Below are positions 32,958 to 43,872 of a stretch of DNA of 64,000 nucleotides, one piece after another. Location of the stretch: contig NZ_JAOZEW010000007.1 in NCBI RefSeq assembly GCF_025847235.1, positions 1 to 64,000 of the forward strand. Direction: 5' to 3'. The translations under genes were made by a program, and so were the position numbers. How positions within the stretch are numbered: position 1 is the stretch's first letter; every line of letters starts with the position of its first letter. A model generated the notes under the pieces. It worked only from the letters and a program-made list of their open reading frames with translations. It was not told where the DNA came from and ran no database searches. Source of the DNA: Flavobacterium shii (GTDB lineage Bacteria; Bacteroidota; Bacteroidia; Flavobacteriales; Flavobacteriaceae).

Positions 32958-34622
32958 ATGTACAATACTTCTTTTTTTAAGAAAATACTTTTAGTAGCAA
33001 GCGTTGTTTTTTTATATTCTTGCGATAAGGATTTTAATGTCATTGGAGATGATTTAATTGGAGATAATCATTTTGATTTAGCTACATACACATCACCTGT
33101 GGTTGCTTATAATCAACAAATAACTCCGATACAATCTAATAATTTAGCAGTAAATCAATTGGGGATTTATGATAATCCTGCATTTGGTACTACAACAGCT
33201 AATTTTGTAAGCCAGTTAACTTTGGCAACGATTGCTCCCGAAATTGGCGCGAATCCTGTTGCTGATAGTATTGTGCTTAGTGTGCCTTATTTTAGTCATG
33301 TGAAATCGTCAAATAACGATGGAACTACTACGTTTATATTGGATTCTATCTATGGACCTGATAAGTCTAAGTTGAAATTAAGTGTTTATGAGTCGGGTTA
33401 TTATATGGCTGATATAGATCCTAGTAATAATTTTCAAAATGCGCAGCTTTTTTATACAAATCAAAACTCAACTTTTTATACAGCTAAACTTGGAACTCCT
33501 TTAAATAATGATGCTGATAAGACACAGAATACCGATTTTGTTTTTAATCCAAATGAAATTGTAGAGAAAATTACAGATGCAAGTACTCAAAAAGTAACCC
33601 TTAGCAGAACTGCTCCGGCAATGAGATTGAGACTAGACTTGCCTTATTTTCAAGCTAAAATTTTAGGTGCTTCTGCATCTAACTTAGCTACAAATGATGT
33701 TTTTAAGAATTATTTTAGAGGATTGTATTTTGGTGTTGAAAAAACAGGAAGTGATCCTAGTAGTATGGCAATGCTTGATTTTAAGAAGGGTAAAATAACA
33801 ATATATTATAAAGCTGATACTGAGATTACGACAGATCCCGAAGGGACAAAAGAGCCTAAAACTCTTGTTCTTAATTTAACAGGTAATACAGTAAACTTAT
33901 TAGATCAAAGTAATACGGATCCTACATATAATACTGCGGTAACTACTCCAAAGGCTACAGGCGATGATAAGTTATATTTAAAAGGAGGAGAGGGTTCAAT
34001 GGCAATTTTGGAACTTTTTGGTACTACGGATGTGATTGGATTTGATAAAAATGGAGTAATGACTCAAGGTCCAAATGGTGTTCCGGATGAATTGGATAAT
34101 TTAAGATATCCTGCTAATGGCAAAAAGATGTTGGTTAATGAAGCTAATTTAATTTTCCATATTGATTCAGATGCTATGAAAAGCTCATATGAGCCAAACA
34201 GAATTTATTTATATGATGTAAATAATAATCGTCCAATTACAGATTATTACACTGATGGTAGTACAAGTTCTTCGACCGATATAAAAAGATCAAAACAGAT
34301 TTTTGATGGTATTATAAATGTTGATGCAGCTACTAAAAGGGGTACGACTTATAAAATTAGAATTACGAATCAAATAAGAGGATTGATTAAAAATATTGAT
34401 TCAACCAATGTGAGATTAGGAATTGTAGTTACGGAAGATATAAATACGATTGCTTCTAATAAATTAAGAGCACCAGGGACAACAGTAAAAGCTATTCCTT
34501 TCACTGCGGCTCCAAGAGCATCGGTTATGAACCCATTGGGGACAATATTATATGGAGGGACTTCTGCAGTAGCAGATGATAAAAGATTAAAGCTTCAGAT
34601 TTACTACACGAAACCAAATTAA
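32958..34622 (+). CDS. DUF4270 family outer-membrane lipoprotein, 554 aa
   Basis: The N-terminus carries a lipoprotein signal (FFKKILLVASVVFLYSCDKD, Cys as first mature residue), followed by acidic residues often seen on exported Bacteroidota lipoproteins. The body is beta-rich and has typical DUF4270 blocks: NQLGIYDNPAFGTTTANFVS, VADSIVLSVPY, and the late LQIYYTKPN ending. It would be an outer-membrane lipoprotein of unknown role. The family is confined to Bacteroidota. It lies 21 bases after the GT5-like gene and 10 bases before glmS, so all three are one operon. The genetic link to amino-sugar synthesis hints at an envelope function, which is inference. Confidence 0.93.
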   Translation: MYNTSFFKKILLVASVVFLYSCDKDFNVIGDDLIGDNHFDLATYTSPVVAYNQQITPIQSNNLAVNQLGIYDNPAFGTTTANFVSQLTLATIAPEIGANPVADSIVLSVPYFSHVKSSNNDGTTTFILDSIYGPDKSKLKLSVYESGYYMADIDPSNNFQNAQLFYTNQNSTFYTAKLGTPLNNDADKTQNTDFVFNPNEIVEKITDASTQKVTLSRTAPAMRLRLDLPYFQAKILGASASNLATNDVFKNYFRGLYFGVEKTGSDPSSMAMLDFKKGKITIYYKADTEITTDPEGTKEPKTLVLNLTGNTVNLLDQSNTDPTYNTAVTTPKATGDDKLYLKGGEGSMAILELFGTTDVIGFDKNGVMTQGPNGVPDELDNLRYPANGKKMLVNEANLIFHIDSDAMKSSYEPNRIYLYDVNNNRPITDYYTDGSTSSSTDIKRSKQIFDGIINVDAATKRGTTYKIRITNQIRGLIKNIDSTNVRLGIVVTEDINTIASNKLRAPGTTVKAIPFTAAPRASVMNPLGTILYGGTSAVADDKRLKLQIYYTKPN

Positions 34623-34632
34623 TTAAATATAT

Positions 34633-36480
34633 ATGTGTGGAATAGTTGGATATATTGGATATAGAGAGGCGTATCCTATTGTAATCAAAGGACTAAAACG
34701 ACTCGAATACAGAGGATATGATAGTGCTGGCGTTATGTTATATGACGGTGAAGCAATCAAACTTTGTAAAACAAAAGGTAAAGTTTCAGATCTTGAAGCT
34801 AAAGCAAAAGATAATTTTACTACTAATGGAACTATAGGAATAGGACATACGCGTTGGGCGACACATGGTGTTCCTAATGATGTGAATTCGCATCCACACT
34901 TGTCTAATTCAGGAGACTTGGCGATAATACACAATGGTATTATCGAAAATTATGCTCCACTTAAAGAAGAATTGAAGAAAAGAGGATATATTTTTCATTC
35001 AGATACCGATACTGAGGTATTAGTAAATCTAATAGAAGAAGTTCAAAAGCAAGAGAATCTTAAATTGGGTAAAGCTGTTCAGGTAGCTTTAAATCAAGTT
35101 GTAGGAGCTTATGCTATTGCTGTGTTTGATAAGAAGAATCCAAATGAAATTGTAGCTGCTCGATTAGGTAGTCCATTAGCAATTGGTGTGGGAGAAGGGG
35201 AGTATTTTATAGCATCAGATGCTTCTCCTTTTATTGAGTACACTTCAAATGCAATTTATTTGGAAGATGGCGAAATGGCAAACATTAGATTGCATAAGCC
35301 GCTTAAAATCAGAAAAATTAAAGATGATTCTTTGGTTGATCCTTATATTCAAGAACTTCAAATGAATTTGGAGCAAATTGAAAAAGGAGGATACGATCAT
35401 TTCATGCTTAAAGAGATATATGAGCAGCCTAGTGTTATAAAAGATACATATAGAGGAAGACTTCATGCAAATGAAGGAATTGTTCAGCTAGCTGGTGTTG
35501 AAGATAATTTGGAAAAATTTCTTAATGCCGACAGAATTATTATTGTTGCTTGTGGTACTTCATGGCACGCAGGTTTAGTTGCAGAATACATCTTTGAGGA
35601 ATTTGCCCGAATTCCTGTAGAGGTTGAATATGCATCTGAGTTTAGATACCGTAATCCTATCATTAATAAAACAGATGTAGTTATTGCAATCTCTCAATCG
35701 GGAGAAACTGCCGATACTATGGCTGCTATTAAATTAGCAAAAGAGCATGGAGCATTTGTGTTTGGTGTTTGTAATGTTGTAGGTTCATCTATTTCAAGAG
35801 AGACTCACGCAGGGGCTTATACTCATGCAGGTCCAGAGATTGGAGTGGCTTCTACAAAAGCATTTACAACTCAAATCACCGTATTGACAATGATTGCTTT
35901 GCGTTTAGCAAAAGCAAAAGGAACGTTGTCAAGTCCAGATTTTCATAGATATTTACAAGAACTGGAATTGATTCCGGATAAGGTAAAGGAGGCTTTGGAA
36001 ACAAATGATGTTGCTAAAGAGATTGCAGCTGTTTTTAAAGATGCACCAAACTGCTTGTATTTAGGAAGAGGATATAACTTTCCTGTTGCGCTTGAGGGAG
36101 CTTTAAAGCTTAAAGAGATATCATATATCCATGCTGAAGGGTATCCTGCGGCAGAAATGAAGCACGGTCCAATTGCTCTTATTGATGAGCATATGCCGGT
36201 GATTGTAATTGCTCCTAAGCAGGGGCACTATGATAAAATTGTAAGTAATATTCAGGAAATAAAATCCAGAAGCGGAAAAATCATTGCTGTAGTAACCAAA
36301 GGAGATACGCAAGTACGTGAATTGGCAGACTATGTGATTGAGATTCCGGAAACTTCAGATGCTTTATCACCATTGATTACAACAATACCTTTACAGCTTT
36401 TATCTTATCATATAGCTGTTATGAGAGGTTGTAATGTTGACCAACCAAGAAATTTGGCTAAGTCGGTTACTGTAGAATAA
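34633..36480 (+). CDS. glmS: Glutamine--fructose-6-phosphate aminotransferase (isomerizing)
   Basis: GlmS makes glucosamine-6-phosphate from fructose-6-phosphate and glutamine, the first step to UDP-GlcNAc for peptidoglycan and lipopolysaccharide. The 615-aa protein has the N-terminal nucleophile Cys2 (MCGIVGYIGYREAYPI), the glutaminase motifs GHTRWATHGVPND and HNGIIENY, and two SIS isomerase domains (IIVACGTSWHAGLVAEYIFE, AISQSGETADTMAAIKLAKE, KEISYIHAEGYPAAEMKHGP). The end PRNLAKSVTVE is the conserved GlmS tail. It closes an operon with the GT5-like and DUF4270 genes, 10 bases after the latter. No glmS ribozyme is expected or seen in this group. A strong terminator follows. Confidence 0.99.
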   Translation: MCGIVGYIGYREAYPIVIKGLKRLEYRGYDSAGVMLYDGEAIKLCKTKGKVSDLEAKAKDNFTTNGTIGIGHTRWATHGVPNDVNSHPHLSNSGDLAIIHNGIIENYAPLKEELKKRGYIFHSDTDTEVLVNLIEEVQKQENLKLGKAVQVALNQVVGAYAIAVFDKKNPNEIVAARLGSPLAIGVGEGEYFIASDASPFIEYTSNAIYLEDGEMANIRLHKPLKIRKIKDDSLVDPYIQELQMNLEQIEKGGYDHFMLKEIYEQPSVIKDTYRGRLHANEGIVQLAGVEDNLEKFLNADRIIIVACGTSWHAGLVAEYIFEEFARIPVEVEYASEFRYRNPIINKTDVVIAISQSGETADTMAAIKLAKEHGAFVFGVCNVVGSSISRETHAGAYTHAGPEIGVASTKAFTTQITVLTMIALRLAKAKGTLSSPDFHRYLQELELIPDKVKEALETNDVAKEIAAVFKDAPNCLYLGRGYNFPVALEGALKLKEISYIHAEGYPAAEMKHGPIALIDEHMPVIVIAPKQGHYDKIVSNIQEIKSRSGKIIAVVTKGDTQVRELADYVIEIPETSDALSPLITTIPLQLLSYHIAVMRGCNVDQPRNLAKSVTVE

Positions 36481-36488
36481 AAATAATA

Positions 36489-36534
36489 AAAACATAAGTA
36501 TTTGAAAAAGCGAGATTTATATCTCGCTTTTTTT
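36489..36534 (+). terminator. glmS terminator, copy 1 of a 46-bp repeat
   Basis: Hairpin AAAAAGCGAGAT/ATCTCGCTTTTT with T tract. The 46 bases match 37447-37492 at 45 positions. Confidence 0.9.
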
Positions 36535-36563
36535 GTGACTTTTTTTTTGTTTTAACATATGTT

Positions 36564-36593
36564 TTGTATGGCTGTTTTATAAGTATATATTTG
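36564..36593 (+). promoter_or_regulatory. Full Bacteroidota promoter (TTG-N19-TATATTTG)
   Basis: TTG at 36564-36566, exactly 19 bases, then TATATTTG at 36586-36593, a complete match to the sigma-A consensus of the phylum. The ATG of the next gene is 53 bases downstream. Confidence 0.8.
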
Positions 36594-36645
36594 CAATAAT
36601 TGTCTAAAAATTAAATATTCAGAAGACTTTATAAAATAAAAAATC

Positions 36646-37428
36646 ATGAAAAAATATTTGTTAATATTTATGTTTTTTGTTTGGCAAATTAATTTTGCAC
36701 AAAACAATCTTTCGCCTACGGAAAACGTAGGTATAGGAACACTTGATCCTTTGAGCAAATTAACTGTTGCGGGTTCAATAACAATCAACGGAGGATTGAA
36801 TAATACTTTGTCAAGACCTGTAGTTTTAGAGGGGACTTTAGGATATGGAGAAATCAGGGCATATAGTATGCATGGAAATGCAAAGGATGACGGTTTTTTA
36901 AGATTATCTGCTGGAGGAGGAACAACACCTTGGGCTAAAACATATATTGATATATCGGGATATTCTGTAGTTCCAGATATGGATCGAAATATTGTTTTTG
37001 CAACTTCGAGTGCTGAACGTATGCGTATTAATCAAGCTGGTAATATAGGGATCGGCACATCAAATCCAGATTCAAAACTTACTGTAGCGGGAAATATTCA
37101 TGCAAGAGAAGTAAAAGTAACCGTTAATGCAGGTGTAGTTCCTGATTATGTTTTTGCAAATGATTACAAATTGAAACCATTAAAAGAAGTGGAAGAATAT
37201 ATTAAAGAAAACAGTCATTTGCCTGAAATCCCATCTGCACAAGAAATTGAAGATAAAGGGTTAATGCTTGCAGAAATGAATTTGAGTTTGCTTAAAAAAA
37301 TGGAAGAAATGACTCTTTACATGATAGAGCAAGATAAAGAAATGAAAAACTTGAAAAAAGAAAATGAAATTCTTAAGTCATTTTCAGAAAGACTATCCAA
37401 AGTAGAAAAGGAATTATCAATTAGATAA
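36646..37428 (+). CDS. Secreted tail-fibre-like protein, 260 aa
   Basis: A signal peptide (MKKYLLIFMFFVWQINFAQ) precedes two copies of a beta-structured unit: NVGIGTLDPLSKLTVAGSIT and NIGIGTSNPDSKLTVAGNIH, about 115 residues apart. These units recall shaft repeats of phage tail fibres. The C-terminal segment is the conserved flavobacterial end DYVFANDYKLKPLKEVEEYI and NSHLPEIPSAQEIEDKGLML, followed by a coiled coil to the end (EQDKEMKNLKKENEILKSFS). The segment resembles the region before intramolecular-chaperone (S74-type) ends, but no S74 catalytic domain is visible. The role is probably a trimeric surface fibre (inference). The gene is flanked by two copies of the same terminator and has its own consensus promoter. 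Confidence 0.75.
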   Translation: MKKYLLIFMFFVWQINFAQNNLSPTENVGIGTLDPLSKLTVAGSITINGGLNNTLSRPVVLEGTLGYGEIRAYSMHGNAKDDGFLRLSAGGGTTPWAKTYIDISGYSVVPDMDRNIVFATSSAERMRINQAGNIGIGTSNPDSKLTVAGNIHAREVKVTVNAGVVPDYVFANDYKLKPLKEVEEYIKENSHLPEIPSAQEIEDKGLMLAEMNLSLLKKMEEMTLYMIEQDKEMKNLKKENEILKSFSERLSKVEKELSIR

Positions 37429-37732
37429 TATTAGGAGGTAGTTAGTAAAACATAAGTGTTTGAAAAAGCGAGATTTATATCTCGCTTTTTTTATAACAAA
37501 ATTTTAAGAATTGATTTTTATTGAATATTCAGTTTTTTCTTTAAAATAATATGTATGCATAGTATATTTCAATGAGTTAGGTGTAATGGCTGTCAAAAGT
37601 TTAAAAAACAGCAATATGGAATATGTATTTTTGTTAACAAAAAGATAGTAAAAATTAATTTTTTTTAACCTTTTTTTAGTAATATCAAAAATATTTGTAT
37701 TTTGGTAGCATAAACCATTTAAATCTAACCAA
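37429..37732. other. 304-bp gap: terminator copy and receptor leader
   Basis: Holds the second terminator copy (37447-37492), then AT-rich leader DNA. A TATTTTTG box at 37626-37633 is a possible promoter for the TonB-dependent receptor, without a -33 TTG. No coding frame is credible. Confidence 0.6.
37447..37492 (+). terminator. Terminator, copy 2 of the 46-bp repeat
   Basis: Same hairpin AAAAAGCGAGAT/ATCTCGCTTTTT, one base different from copy 1 (G for A in the segment before the stem). Confidence 0.9.
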
Positions 37733-40522
37733 ATGAGAGTGTATTTACTTATTTTATCATTGTTCTTCTGTGGGGTTTCCTTTGCGCAGAGTACAATTTC
37801 AGGTTCCGTTACCGATGCTAAGAAAGAATCGATTCCGGGAGCTAATATTAATGTTGTTGGGGAATCGAGTGGGGCTTCTACTGATTTTGACGGATCATTT
37901 ACTTTAAAATCATCCAGAAATCTGCCCTTGACAATAAAAATTACAGCGGTTGGTTATGAGACGAAAACAATTAATGTTACTTCGGCTTCTCAAAAAATCA
38001 ATGTATCATTAGCAGAAGAAAGAACAATGCTAAATGAAATTGTTGTTTCGGCATCAAGAACTCCGGAAAGAGTTATTGAGTCTCCTGTTACAATAGAGAG
38101 AATGGGAATTCAAGATGTAAAAAATACAACAGCTCCTTCTTTTTATGAAGGATTGGAGAATCTTAAAGAGGTTGTTTTTAATACTAGTAGTATATCGTTT
38201 AAATCGGTAAATACGAGAGGTTTTGCAACTGTAGCAAATACTCGTTTTATGCAGTTGGTTGATGGGATGGATAATTCATCTCCTGCATTGAACTTTGTAC
38301 TAGGAAATTTAATTGGTCTGAATGATTTGGATGTTGCAAGTGTGGAGCTTTTGCCTGGAGCATCATCTGCACTTTATGGTGCCAATGCTTTTAACGGTAT
38401 TTTGTTTATGAATAGCAAGAGCCCGTTTACATATCAAGGAATTAGTACTTATTTTAAATATGGACAAACAACTCAGGATGTTGCTGGGACAAATGATTAC
38501 GTAGACTTTGGATTTAGAGGTGCTACGGCGTTTGGGAAGCATTTTGCTTTAAAAGCAAACTTTAATTTTGTTCGTGCAACAGAATGGATTGCTGATGATT
38601 TGAGAAGTTTGACAGGTGGTTCTATTGGACATGAACACAATCAAAATTATGATGGATTAAATACTTATGGAGATGAAGTAACAACTTTTATTCCGAATGT
38701 GGGACAAGTAAGTAGAACTGGATATCATGAAAAAGATCTGAATAATAATAAAGCAGAAAGTGTAAAAGCTGATTTTGCAATGCATTTTAAGCCATGGGAT
38801 AACGAAACTGAAATTATATTTCAATATAAATTAGGAATTGGAAGTACTATCTACCAAGGGGCAAATAGGTATTCTTTGAAAAACTTTTTTATGGATCAAA
38901 CCAAAATAGAGGTGAAAGGGAAGAACTTTTTTGCGCGAGTTTATATGACGACAGAGGATGCTGGAGATTCTTATGATATGCGTTTTGCGGGTTGGAATAT
39001 AAATAGAGCTGCAAAATCGGATACAGAGTGGTTTACAAATTATGCTACCGCATATCAATATGCTGGAGCAGTTATGGGTACAAATGCCGATCAATCGGCT
39101 AATATTGCTAGAAGTTTTGCAGATTATAATGTTTTGCCTGCAGCAATATCTTTTATTCCTAAGCCAACAGGATTGCCAAGGTTCGAGCCTGGTACTCCAC
39201 AATTTAATACGGCATTTGCTAATGTAACAAGTAACCCAAATCTTACCGAAGGTGCTAAATTTATAGATCATTCAAAATTATATCATTCAGATGTAAACTA
39301 TAATTTTAAAGATCTTATCAAATTTGCCGAAATTCAAGTTGGAGGTTCTTGGAGAGAATATGTGATGAATTCTGAGGGAACAATCTTTACCGATTATGAT
39401 GGGCCTTTAAATTATAAAGAATATGGAGCATATACTCAACTTGCTAAAAAATTCATGGATGATAGGTTGAAGTTTACAGGATCTATTCGTTATGATAAGA
39501 GTCAGAATTTTAAGGGGAATGTATCTCCAAGAGTATCGTTTGTTTATTCTGCGGGTGAATCAAAAGTTCATAATTTTAGAGTTTCTTATCAAACAGGTTT
39601 TAGAAATCCAACTACACAAGATCAGTACATTGGTCTTGACTTAGGTCCATTTGCATTAATTGGTTCTGCACCAGAAAATCTAGATCGCTTTACGGAGGTT
39701 AGAAATGTGAGCCCTGCAGGTCAGGCGGCAGGTAATCCAGCGACAGTAGAGATGTCTGGGCAAAATGCATACCATAATGCATATACCGTAGCTTCTGTTC
39801 AGGCATTTGCGGCCTCTTCTAATCCGAAAGATCTTGTAGTGGCAAATATTGGATTGGTGAAGCCAGAAGAAGTTCAGGCTTTTGAGGTTGGATATCGTTC
39901 GGTAGTAAGAGATTTTTCAATTGATTTGAATGCTTATTATAATATCTATAATAATTTCATGAATACGGCTCGAGTAATTAGTCCGTATTATGGAAAAGTA
40001 GGAACAGATGTTACTAATCCGGATGTATTACAAAGTTATCAGGCATTAGCGTTTGGAGATAGAAGAGTTTATCAGGTTTATACTAATACAAGTGCTCAGA
40101 TTACCTCTTTTGGTGTTGGGGCAGGTTTGTCTAAAAAAGTATATAAAGATTTTGAAGTAGGTGTTAGTTATAATTATTCTCAATTTAATTTCGATCAATC
40201 AAAAGATCCAGGATTTGTAGCTGGTTTTAATACTCCAAAACATAGAATAAAAGGTTCATTTGGAAATTCAAAATTATTTAAAAATTTTGGGTTTAATATG
40301 AATGTAAGGTGGAATACTGCTTATTTATGGGAGGCATCTTTTGCAGATGGAATTGTTCCGGAAAATACAGTGTTTGATGCTCAGGTAAATTATGGAATTC
40401 CTAAATTGAAATCGGTTATCAAGGTTGGAGCTACAAATATTTTTGGAAAAGATTATATTCAGGTAATAGGGGCAGGTTTAATAGGGCAACAATGGTTTGC
40501 TTCATGGACAATTAACCCGTAA
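37733..40522 (+). CDS. TonB-dependent outer-membrane receptor, 929 aa
   Basis: A signal peptide (YLLILSLFFCGVSFAQ) is followed by a carboxypeptidase-like regulatory domain at about residues 22-95 (ISGSVTDAKKESIPGANINV), then the plug. The plug begins at ERTMLNEIVVSASRTPERVI and contains NTRGFATVANTRFMQLVDGM and the conserved DVASVELLPGASSALYGANA. The remainder is a 22-strand type barrel, ending in WFASWTINP. The layout is that of a SusC-related or general TonB receptor, but the plug matches vitamin/siderophore-type receptors rather than SusC 'GTRGL' types. No susD gene follows; instead there is an SGNH lipoprotein 88 bases downstream. The substrate is unknown. Confidence 0.93.
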   Translation: MRVYLLILSLFFCGVSFAQSTISGSVTDAKKESIPGANINVVGESSGASTDFDGSFTLKSSRNLPLTIKITAVGYETKTINVTSASQKINVSLAEERTMLNEIVVSASRTPERVIESPVTIERMGIQDVKNTTAPSFYEGLENLKEVVFNTSSISFKSVNTRGFATVANTRFMQLVDGMDNSSPALNFVLGNLIGLNDLDVASVELLPGASSALYGANAFNGILFMNSKSPFTYQGISTYFKYGQTTQDVAGTNDYVDFGFRGATAFGKHFALKANFNFVRATEWIADDLRSLTGGSIGHEHNQNYDGLNTYGDEVTTFIPNVGQVSRTGYHEKDLNNNKAESVKADFAMHFKPWDNETEIIFQYKLGIGSTIYQGANRYSLKNFFMDQTKIEVKGKNFFARVYMTTEDAGDSYDMRFAGWNINRAAKSDTEWFTNYATAYQYAGAVMGTNADQSANIARSFADYNVLPAAISFIPKPTGLPRFEPGTPQFNTAFANVTSNPNLTEGAKFIDHSKLYHSDVNYNFKDLIKFAEIQVGGSWREYVMNSEGTIFTDYDGPLNYKEYGAYTQLAKKFMDDRLKFTGSIRYDKSQNFKGNVSPRVSFVYSAGESKVHNFRVSYQTGFRNPTTQDQYIGLDLGPFALIGSAPENLDRFTEVRNVSPAGQAAGNPATVEMSGQNAYHNAYTVASVQAFAASSNPKDLVVANIGLVKPEEVQAFEVGYRSVVRDFSIDLNAYYNIYNNFMNTARVISPYYGKVGTDVTNPDVLQSYQALAFGDRRVYQVYTNTSAQITSFGVGAGLSKKVYKDFEVGVSYNYSQFNFDQSKDPGFVAGFNTPKHRIKGSFGNSKLFKNFGFNMNVRWNTAYLWEASFADGIVPENTVFDAQVNYGIPKLKSVIKVGATNIFGKDYIQVIGAGLIGQQWFASWTINP

Positions 40523-40610
40523 TTAAATTATTGGAATATATAATTTAATACTCCTTTTTTGATTTAAGGGGTTTGGGAAAATGAATATTAATAAAAAAAA
40601 ATAACAGATC

Positions 40611-42080
40611 ATGATAAAAAATTTTAAATGGCTATTATTGGTTTCTTTAGCCTTTGTAGCATGTAATAACGATGATGATAATGACACGCCAGCTGAAATT
40701 CCAGTAACGCCAGGTACGGCAGTTTTTACAAAATATGTTGCTCTGGGAGATTCTTTTGCAGCAGGATATAGTGATGGAGCGCTTTTTATAAAGGGACAGA
40801 GTAATGCATATTCAAATATATTATCGCAACAATTTGTAGCGGCAGGCGGTGGTACTTTTACTACGCCGTTAATGAATGATAATATAGGAGGATTGTTATT
40901 TGCAGGGAATGTGGTTGCAGGACCCCGCTTATATTTTAACGGAGTAGGACCAGTTCCGGTAACGGGTACTCCTACAACCGAAGTAACGACACATCTGGCA
41001 GGGCCATTTAATAATTTAGGGGTTCCTGGGGCGAAAAGTTTTCATCTTATGGCAGCTGGTTATGGTAATGTTGCTGGTGTTCCATCTGGAGCGTCAAATC
41101 CATATTTTGCTCGTTTTGCAAGCTCATCAACAACTACAGTTTTAGCTGATGCAGTGGCTCAGGCTCCTACTTTTTTCTCTTTGTTTATTGGAGGAAATGA
41201 TATTTTAAGTTATGCAACATCTGGGGGTGTTGGAAAAGATCAAACGGGGAATCCAAACCCTGCAACCTATGGTAGTAACGATATTACAGATCCCACAGTA
41301 TTTGCAAATGTGTATACAGCTTTAATTACGGGTTTAACTGCAAATGGAGCAAAAGGAGTAGTTGCAAATTTACCTTATGTAAGTGCCTTGCCTTATTTTA
41401 CAACCGTGCCTTATAATCCTGCACCATTGACAGCCACATTAGCGACACAGTTAAATGCGGGATATGCTGTTTATAATGGAGGTTTGCAAATGATGGTTAC
41501 TAATGGATTGTTAACAGCTGCAGAAGCAACTCGAAGAACAGTAAAATTTGCAGCAGGGAATAATGCAGTTGTTATTGTGGATAGCTATTTGACTAATCTT
41601 GCTGCGTATGGGCTTCCTTCTTATAGGCAAGCTACAAAAGAAGATTTTTTGGTGTTGACTTCCCGAACATTTATAGGAACTTTGGTTGGTGGAGATCCTA
41701 CGAAAGTAAATGGTTTGTCGGTTCCATTGGCAGATAATTGGGTGTTGTCAATAGATGAAGCCAAAGAAGTGAGAACAGCGACTGATGCTTATAATCTTAC
41801 AATTAAAGCTGTTGCTGATGCAAAAGGGTTAGCATTTGTAGATACCAGATCGGTTATGTCTCAATTATCTAATGGAGGAGTTACTTTTGGAAATTATAAT
41901 ATGACTGCTACTTATGTTACTGGTGGTGCTTTTTCGCTTGACGGAATACATCCAAGTCCAAGAGGATATGGTTTAATAGCTAATATTTTTATTGATGCTA
42001 TTAATGCTAAATATAGTTCTACATTGCGACATGTTGATTTGGGAGTATACCCAATTCAGTATCCTGCAATAATACAATAA
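40611..42080 (+). CDS. SGNH/GDSL hydrolase-family lipoprotein, 489 aa
   Basis: A lipoprotein signal (FKWLLLVSLAFVAC) is followed by an acidic run (NNDDDNDTP), which suggests export to the outer leaflet. Block I is YVALGDSFAAGYSDGALF with the nucleophile Ser. The Gly of block II lies in the segment FNNLGVPGAKSFHLM. Block III is SLFIGGNDILSYATSG with the catalytic Asn, and block V is FSLDGIHPSPRGYGLIANIF with the Asp-His pair. All four SGNH residues are present, so it should be active on an ester or acyl bond. The insertions between blocks make it longer than usual (about 250 aa). It follows the TonB receptor by 88 bases, so it may handle the ligand before uptake (inference). Confidence 0.9.
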   Translation: MIKNFKWLLLVSLAFVACNNDDDNDTPAEIPVTPGTAVFTKYVALGDSFAAGYSDGALFIKGQSNAYSNILSQQFVAAGGGTFTTPLMNDNIGGLLFAGNVVAGPRLYFNGVGPVPVTGTPTTEVTTHLAGPFNNLGVPGAKSFHLMAAGYGNVAGVPSGASNPYFARFASSSTTTVLADAVAQAPTFFSLFIGGNDILSYATSGGVGKDQTGNPNPATYGSNDITDPTVFANVYTALITGLTANGAKGVVANLPYVSALPYFTTVPYNPAPLTATLATQLNAGYAVYNGGLQMMVTNGLLTAAEATRRTVKFAAGNNAVVIVDSYLTNLAAYGLPSYRQATKEDFLVLTSRTFIGTLVGGDPTKVNGLSVPLADNWVLSIDEAKEVRTATDAYNLTIKAVADAKGLAFVDTRSVMSQLSNGGVTFGNYNMTATYVTGGAFSLDGIHPSPRGYGLIANIFIDAINAKYSSTLRHVDLGVYPIQYPAIIQ

Positions 42081-42103
42081 AGCCAATTTTTTTTTAGTAG
42101 GAA

Positions 42104-42138
42104 AGCCACCCGTTATTGTAATGTGGTGGTTTTTTTTA
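42104..42138 (+). terminator. Probable terminator after SGNH lipoprotein gene
   Basis: Imperfect stem with GCCACC paired to GGTGGT, followed by eight T residues. Confidence 0.6.
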
Positions 42139-42224
42139 TTCATTGTCAGGATAGACTTTTAAGCAATCGATGTACTTATTTTTACTAACTAATAAAAATA
42201 TGGTATTTTTTCTAAAAAAAGTTA

Positions 42225-42253
42225 TTGATTTTATATTTTAAAAATTATCTTTG
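42225..42253 (+). promoter_or_regulatory. Promoter for atpDC (TTG-N18-TATCTTTG)
   Basis: TTG at 42225-42227 and TATCTTTG at 42246-42253, with 18 bases between, close to the ideal 19. The start codon lies 63 bases downstream. Confidence 0.75.
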
Positions 42254-42303
42254 CGCACTGAAAAAAGAGGTATTTTCGTTAAACCTAAATAGCTATTTAA
42301 TAA

Positions 42304-43827
<1,524 letters not shown>

Positions 43828-43829
43828 TT

Positions 43830-43872
43830 CAATTGATAATTATCAATTGAGAATTATCAATTATCAATTATA
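43830..43872. repeat. 20-bp perfect palindrome and direct repeats between atpD and atpC
   Basis: CAATTGATAATTATCAATTG at 43830-43849 is a perfect 20-bp palindrome. It is followed by two further overlapping copies of AATTATCAATT. The spacer is otherwise empty. Confidence 0.8.

Noticed and set aside
36481..36645. Possible glmS ribozyme or riboswitch near glmS
   Set aside because: The structured DNA here is a terminator downstream of glmS, and nothing upstream of glmS (10-base spacer) could hold a ribozyme.
38831..39271. 146-aa Cys/Ile-rich frame on the minus strand
   Set aside because: Antisense to the TonB receptor gene; no domain or start signal.
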